Assembly (NCBI RefSeq): GCF_000828715.1
Contig: NZ_AP014583.1
Location: 1,052,001-1,116,000, forward strand
Length of the DNA: 64,000 bases
Direction: 5' to 3'
Source: Winogradskyella sp. PG-2
GTDB taxonomy: Bacteria; Bacteroidota; Bacteroidia; Flavobacteriales; Flavobacteriaceae
In this document: positions 62,259-64,000 of the stretch, in pieces
How the letters are laid out: the number at the start of each line of letters is the position of its first letter
Numbering within the stretch: position 1 is the stretch's first letter
Made by a program: the position numbers and the translations under genes
The notes under the pieces: model-generated
What the model saw: the letters and a program-made list of their open reading frames with translations, nothing else
The model's database searches: none
Told to the model about the DNA's origin: nothing

Positions 62259-64000
62259 CTAGTTTTTAATAATCTTTTCGTTATAATTAAAATTATCCCC
62301 TTTGATATTCAAAACGTACAATCCAGATTGTAATTGATTTGTATTTACAGTAATCACATTGAATAATTCTTTTCTCATTTCAAGAACAACGCGACCATTA
62401 ATATCTACTAAAGTAATTGTTACATTACCTAAATTCTTCGTTGTAGAAATTGATAATTCTGTTTTCGTAGGATTAGGATATATAGTTAAATTATCATTAG
62501 AAAATTCTTCAGTACTTAATAGAGCAGAACAGTTTTCCAATGAAGGATCTGTACTAGGAGGCACAGAAAAATCCTCTACTTGATCACTCCTTAGATTGGT
62601 ATTTCCTTGTTCAGCATTAAGCCCTAGACCACGAGCAGCAAAAATTTCCCAAATTATACATTGATCCACACCTCCTGTTGTTGCCATATCTGCAGCTAAA
62701 AGTGCGTCTCTACCATCTACAAAACCAGGACTACATGGTTGCAACTTAAGACCATCAATAACTAATTTCATAATCTTGTTATTACCGCCATTACCATTAT
62801 ACATATCAGCACTAAATCCATATTTCTCAATATATGCCCATGTCAAATCCCATAATATAGTTGCCCATACAAACCCAATACCATGTGGTTGAGCAAGTGT
62901 ATTAGAAGCTTGGTAAGTAAATCCATTACTAACTAAGTTTGTGCTGTAAGGTGCTGGACGTATACCACCACCAGAAACTGGTTGGCTTATAGCAAATGTT
63001 CCTATACCTCTTGCATCATCTGGAAGATCTGTTGCCTTTAAGGTTACCATTAATCCAAACCAATCAGACCAGCCTTCACCCATTTGGTCAGCATTAGAAA
63101 GACAACCTGCTGCACCTGGACCTCCAGTTAATCGATTTGAAATACCATGACCATATTCGTGAGCAATAATTCCATTATCAAAATCGCCATCAATAAAATC
63201 TGTTAAATCTGGCCCTAATAAACTAGCAGTAATAGCTTCACCATTAATAAGTGCTGTAATAAGTGCTTCACCTGTACCTTGAGGAAGCATTATTGATGGT
63301 ATCGTTACTGAATCTCCTACAGCACCAGCTCCCATTATAATAGCATCTCCTGGTTCATTATTAACAACAATTGCAGCAATGGCTCCTGCGTTTTCTACAG
63401 CTAATACTTTCACCCCAAACTCACATGATCCACGTCTTAATACAGCAATGTTACCATTAAGAAATGGTGTATTCATAATTGTTTGACAAGCGTCATATAT
63501 ATCAGTTCCAGAATCCGTTGCTAAGACTAAACTCGAAGTAATTGGTGTTATTGAAGATAATTGTTCTCCAAATGCAGCACCAACACCATTGTAAGTACCA
63601 GCTAAACTTCCATTTTCTATGGTAACTCTTTCAGAAGAATCACCACCTGGAGGAGACCATAAAAACATCTGCATTCTTGGACTAAATCCATCAGGTGGTG
63701 TTCCAAAATTAGCATTATTAAAACCACTACCATCTTGAGCATCAGCAAAAACAAAATCATTTCCAACACCTAAGTTACTATAATTTGTAGTTTGAAAGTT
63801 TCCCGAACTCTCATCAAAACCATGTTGAAACCAAATATCATGCATCATGTTATTTAGGTAAAACAAATTGGTAATTGCTGCCGATTGGTAATCTAATGGA
63901 GACAAATTAAAGTCTAACGGATAGTCAAAGTTTAATGTTGCCGTTCCATCTGGTGCGAAACTAAATCTAGAATTATTTCCTTCTACATCATCTTTAGCCC
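62259..64000 (-). CDS. M36 (fungalysin) metallopeptidase with PA insert and T9SS tail, 5' end outside the window
   Basis: The frame is open to the edge of the window (codons AKDDVEGNNSRFSFAPDG at the start of the visible part), so the reading from the internal ATG 63905 is not the real start. The zinc site is HEYGHGISNRLTGG, with EGWSDWFGLMVTLK giving the third ligand region. A PA-type domain (VLRRGSCEFGVKVLAVENAGAIAAIVVNNEPGD) precedes it. The C-terminus has YPNPTKTELSIST, LVDINGRVV and a terminal EKIIKN, the type A T9SS sorting signal. It is secreted to the surface or medium and digests protein. The signal peptide and propeptide are outside the window. Confidence 0.9.
   Translation of the reverse strand, partial: AKDDVEGNNSRFSFAPDGTATLNFDYPLDFNLSPLDYQSAAITNLFYLNNMMHDIWFQHGFDESSGNFQTTNYSNLGVGNDFVFADAQDGSGFNNANFGTPPDGFSPRMQMFLWSPPGGDSSERVTIENGSLAGTYNGVGAAFGEQLSSITPITSSLVLATDSGTDIYDACQTIMNTPFLNGNIAVLRRGSCEFGVKVLAVENAGAIAAIVVNNEPGDAIIMGAGAVGDSVTIPSIMLPQGTGEALITALINGEAITASLLGPDLTDFIDGDFDNGIIAHEYGHGISNRLTGGPGAAGCLSNADQMGEGWSDWFGLMVTLKATDLPDDARGIGTFAISQPVSGGGIRPAPYSTNLVSNGFTYQASNTLAQPHGIGFVWATILWDLTWAYIEKYGFSADMYNGNGGNNKIMKLVIDGLKLQPCSPGFVDGRDALLAADMATTGGVDQCIIWEIFAARGLGLNAEQGNTNLRSDQVEDFSVPPSTDPSLENCSALLSTEEFSNDNLTIYPNPTKTELSISTTKNLGNVTITLVDINGRVVLEMRKELFNVITVNTNQLQSGLYVLNIKGDNFNYNEKIIKN

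Noticed and set aside
1..64000. Insertion sequences, transposases or phage genes
   Set aside because: No transposase, integrase or phage structural protein was recognised in any frame listed above.

Overview
The window is AT-rich chromosomal DNA from a member of the Bacteroidota, almost certainly a marine Flavobacteriaceae. The grounds are: two proteins with type IX secretion (T9SS) type A C-terminal sorting tails, a PorT-like barrel, promoters of the Bacteroidota type (TTTG, 19 bases, TAnnTTTG), the gene order rplM-rpsI-rpsB-tsf-pyrH-frr, and many secreted or lipid-anchored proteins of unknown function. No genus is claimed.

Layout. 1-8362 (minus strand): six secreted proteins or lipoproteins, including a 1287-residue T9SS cargo and two tandem paralogous lipoproteins. 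8408-10696 (plus): an ECF-type sigma factor with a membrane-anchored, anti-sigma-like partner, then the tRNA t6A enzyme Sua5/TsaC. A perfect 10-bp inverted repeat flanks the sigma promoter. 10827-21672: a surface-glycan or secondary-metabolite locus with a nucleotidyltransferase-like protein, two B12-type radical SAM enzymes, two methyltransferases, three glycosyltransferases, an ABC exporter and a sulfotransferase. 21715-25664: an array of five small cassette-like units, each with one plus-strand gene, separated by six related palindromic repeats that look like integron attC sites. One unit is a pseudogene, and one repeat is followed by a hairpin-dense, gene-free element of about 420 bp. No integrase is present. 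25797-30271: ribosomal proteins L13, S9 and S2, then EF-Ts, UMP kinase and ribosome recycling factor. 30393-37736: a DUF5686-like barrel, an MMPL/RND exporter, AsnRS, sigma-54 and a small membrane protein.

37731-42905 (minus): a PorT-like barrel, ExbD/ExbD/small membrane protein/ExbB, tRNA-Ser(GGA), asparaginase and TatD. 42965-44577: a retropepsin-like protein, an orphan NarL-type response regulator, and a tandem arrangement of two 18-bp dyads, each followed by a terminator-like hairpin, with a 37-residue membrane peptide. 44598-48612 (minus): the 2-oxoglutarate dehydrogenase E2 and E1 genes. 48727-50619: a small barrel, a short conserved protein and a polyprenyl diphosphate synthase. 50689-57373: a TetR-TolC-MFP-RND efflux operon with a dyad lying over its promoter and a frameshift in tolC. 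57536-64000: AspRS, a ClC channel-like protein lacking the gating glutamate, a small membrane protein, a cold-shock protein, TadA and a truncated secreted M36 metallopeptidase.

Most of the window is conserved housekeeping. The accessory parts are the glycan/radical-SAM locus and the cassette array. The array and the dyad/hairpin modules after the response regulator are the most promising places for something undescribed.
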